Assembly (NCBI GenBank): GCA_040757335.1
Contig: JBFLXB010000010.1
Coordinates: forward strand, 42,262 to 106,261
Source: Nitrospirota bacterium
GTDB lineage: Bacteria; Nitrospirota; Nitrospiria; 2-01-FULL-66-17
DNA: 64,000 nucleotides
Direction of reading: 5' to 3'
Shown: positions 63,356 through 64,000 of the stretch, piece after piece
Numbering within the stretch: the stretch's first letter is position 1
How the letters are laid out: the number at the start of each line of letters is the position of its first letter
The notes under the pieces: generated by a model
Seen by the model: the letters and a program-made list of their open reading frames with translations, nothing else
Databases searched by the model: none
What the model was told of the DNA's origin: nothing
Program-made: the position numbers and the translations under genes

Positions 63356-63403
63356 CCAGGTTGAGAGGCCGGGGCATCGCGTATCGCCCCGGCCTCTTGC
63401 TTT
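63332..63403. repeat. Hairpin repeat, copy 1 (RAYT/REP-like)
   Basis: It has GAAAAGGCTACTTTTTTAGC, then TGACC-AGGTTGAG, a perfect 11-bp stem GAGGCCGGGGC / GCCCCGGCCTC (63365-63375, 63386-63396) and a T-rich end. It is homologous to the copy at 63563-63643. The GGCTACTTT-type start recalls ends I remember near REP-associated Y1 transposases, but no transposase is here. Confidence 0.6.
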
Positions 63404-63506
63404 GCGGGTACCCCATGGGCCGTTGGCGTGTTCCAGCTCTTGGTCCAGTTGACCATGTGTCGGTGGCTGCTAAGTCTACGCGGTAGACGGTATCGAGAGA
63501 ACGGCG

Positions 63507-63608
63507 GTGGACAGTTTCGCGATTGCCCTCCACGAAGTAACCAAGGTGTACGGCGGCTCCCGGGAAAAGAAAAGGGGACAGCTACTTTATCTAGCTGACC
63601 TAGGTTGA
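63507..63608 (+). pseudogene. Truncated ABC-type ATPase N-terminus (stub 2)
   Basis: 33 codons from GTG 63507. The first 19 read like the start of an ABC ATPase (Ile-Ala-Leu-His-Glu-Val-Thr-Lys-Val-Tyr-Gly-Gly). The ORF then enters repeat copy 2 and stops at 63608. It is shorter than stub 1 and differs from it, so two separate ATPase beginnings, or two rounds of rearrangement, are implied. Confidence 0.55.
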
Positions 63609-63643
63609 GCGGCCGGGGCGATGCGATGCCCCGGCCGCTTTCT
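63563..63643. repeat. Hairpin repeat, copy 2 (RAYT/REP-like)
   Basis: It starts GAAAAGAAAAGGGGACAGCT and continues ACTTTATCTAGC-TGACC-TAGGTTGAG. It then has a perfect 11-bp stem GCGGCCGGGGC / GCCCCGGCCGC (63609-63619, 63628-63638) followed by TTTCTATTTT. Its sequence is close to copy 1, and it ends a second ATPase stub at the same relative point. Confidence 0.6.
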
Positions 63644-63724
63644 ATTTTGATTCACCGGCAATTCCGTGGCGTGGATCTGGGCGACGCGGACGTGCCGTTC
63701 TGGGAGCGGAGTCGCAGTACCAAA

Positions 63725-63754
63725 TTGACACGTGTCACCGTGCCCTGTTAGGCT
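63725..63754 (+). promoter_or_regulatory. Promoter with perfect palindromic operator
   Basis: TTGACA (63725-63730), an 18-bp spacer and TAGGCT (63749-63754). A perfect 12-bp palindrome TGACACGTGTCA (63727-63738) overlaps the -35 box, an arrangement typical of autorepressed toxin-antitoxin or small regulator operons. Confidence 0.5.
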
Positions 63755-63787
63755 ACGAACACATGTTTGGGAGAAGGGTAGAAGACG

Positions 63788-63892
63788 ATGAGCCCAACGG
63801 TCTTCCGTTATAAGGGCTATCGCTTCTTCTTCTTCTCGCGTGAAGAGACGCGGATGCACGTGCGTGTTTACTCAGCCCGGATTCCGCAGTAG
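63788..63892 (+). CDS. Shortened DUF4160-like protein
   Basis: 34 codons from ATG 63788, with GAGAAGGG upstream, to TAG 63890-63892. Residues 3-17 (Pro-Thr-Val-Phe-Arg-Tyr-Lys-Gly-Tyr-Arg-Phe-Phe-Phe-Phe-Ser) and the following Met-His-Val-Arg-Val match the start of DUF4160 proteins, usually about 80 residues. The stop comes where the family continues, so it is probably truncated or decayed. DUF4160 genes often pair with DUF2442 in small two-gene modules that may be toxin-antitoxin-like. Confidence 0.5.
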   Translation: MSPTVFRYKGYRFFFFSREETRMHVRVYSARIPQ

Positions 63893-63948
63893 GCCCGCGA
63901 TGAGGTAAGATGGCGCGGCTGATTCCCACGCATAATCCGGAGGATCGC

Positions 63949-64000
63949 ATGCGCCACGCTCGCCCGGAGGCCTCACCGCTCTATCCGAAGGTGCGCTTTG
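63949..64000 (+). CDS. Start of an unknown gene cut by the window edge
   Basis: ATG 63949 preceded by GGAGG at ideal spacing. Only 17 codons are visible. By position it may be the DUF2442-like partner of the DUF4160 gene, but the visible residues do not prove it. Confidence 0.45.
   Translation, partial: MRHARPEASPLYPKVRF

Overview
The window is GC-rich bacterial chromosome, about 95% coding. It has no phage, plasmid or intact transposon genes. Gene content points to an autotroph-like or free-living Gram-negative bacterium with an outer membrane (Omp85 plus TamB, Tol system, porin-like barrel, type IV pilins), a quinol-cytochrome c oxidoreductase and assimilatory sulfate reduction. The mix (split b6-type cytochrome b with a tetraheme cytochrome c, an NtrY/NtrC pair beside DUF4390 and TamB, HisZ, a solitary NuoF) resembles what I recall of Nitrospirota or related deep-branching lineages such as NC10. 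No rRNA is present, so this placement is inference.

Layout. 1-4.8 kb: the end of a SirB1-like gene, a small 2Fe-2S protein, an MsbA-like ABC exporter and a GT-C/TPR membrane protein. 4.8-9.3 kb (minus): an APS-dependent sulfate assimilation operon, cysH - sulfite reductase - sat, whose reductase is fused to a TusA domain. 9.4-21.1 kb: a CorC-like protein, pabB-pabC, HEAT and HD-GYP-like proteins, two small exported proteins, FHA and PAS-GGDEF-EAL signalling proteins, and a lone NuoF. 21.3-22.3 kb: a small secreted protein and a roughly 300-nt strongly structured intergenic transcript candidate with its own promoter and terminator. It encloses a 14-codon ORF whose ribosome-binding region is complementary to almost the whole 16S rRNA tail. 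22.3-28.8 kb: leuCD, AlgH and FmdB family proteins, and aspC-coaD-rsmD. 29-34.7 kb: a propeller lipoprotein, tRNA-Val and tRNA-Asp, and tolQRAB without an adjacent pal. 34.7-48.7 kb (mostly minus): a barrel protein, then a long run from DUF1844 through tamB, an Omp85 protein, DUF4390, an NtrY-like kinase and an NtrC-like regulator to rlmD. 48.8-53.1 kb: a divergently transcribed bc-type complex operon. 53.3-61.1 kb: a class V aminotransferase, serA, hisZ, dnaB, tatA and a TPR lipoprotein. 61.3-62.9 kb: tandem pilin genes. 63-64 kb: a decayed accessory segment with two ABC-ATPase stubs, two copies of a hairpin repeat and a shortened DUF4160 gene under a palindromic promoter.

How it fits together. 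The operons cover sulfur assimilation, amino acid and folate precursor synthesis, envelope biogenesis coupled to a two-component system, and electron transfer from quinol to cytochrome c. Three copies of a MITE-like intergenic repeat family lie between genes (28.9, 32.0 and 56.1 kb), one of them inside the tol operon. The items most worth follow-up are the structured RNA with its embedded micro-ORF (21.86-22.15 kb), the sulfite reductase with cluster cysteines in both halves plus TusA, and the b6-type complex with a conserved heme-ci cysteine and a variant Qo motif.
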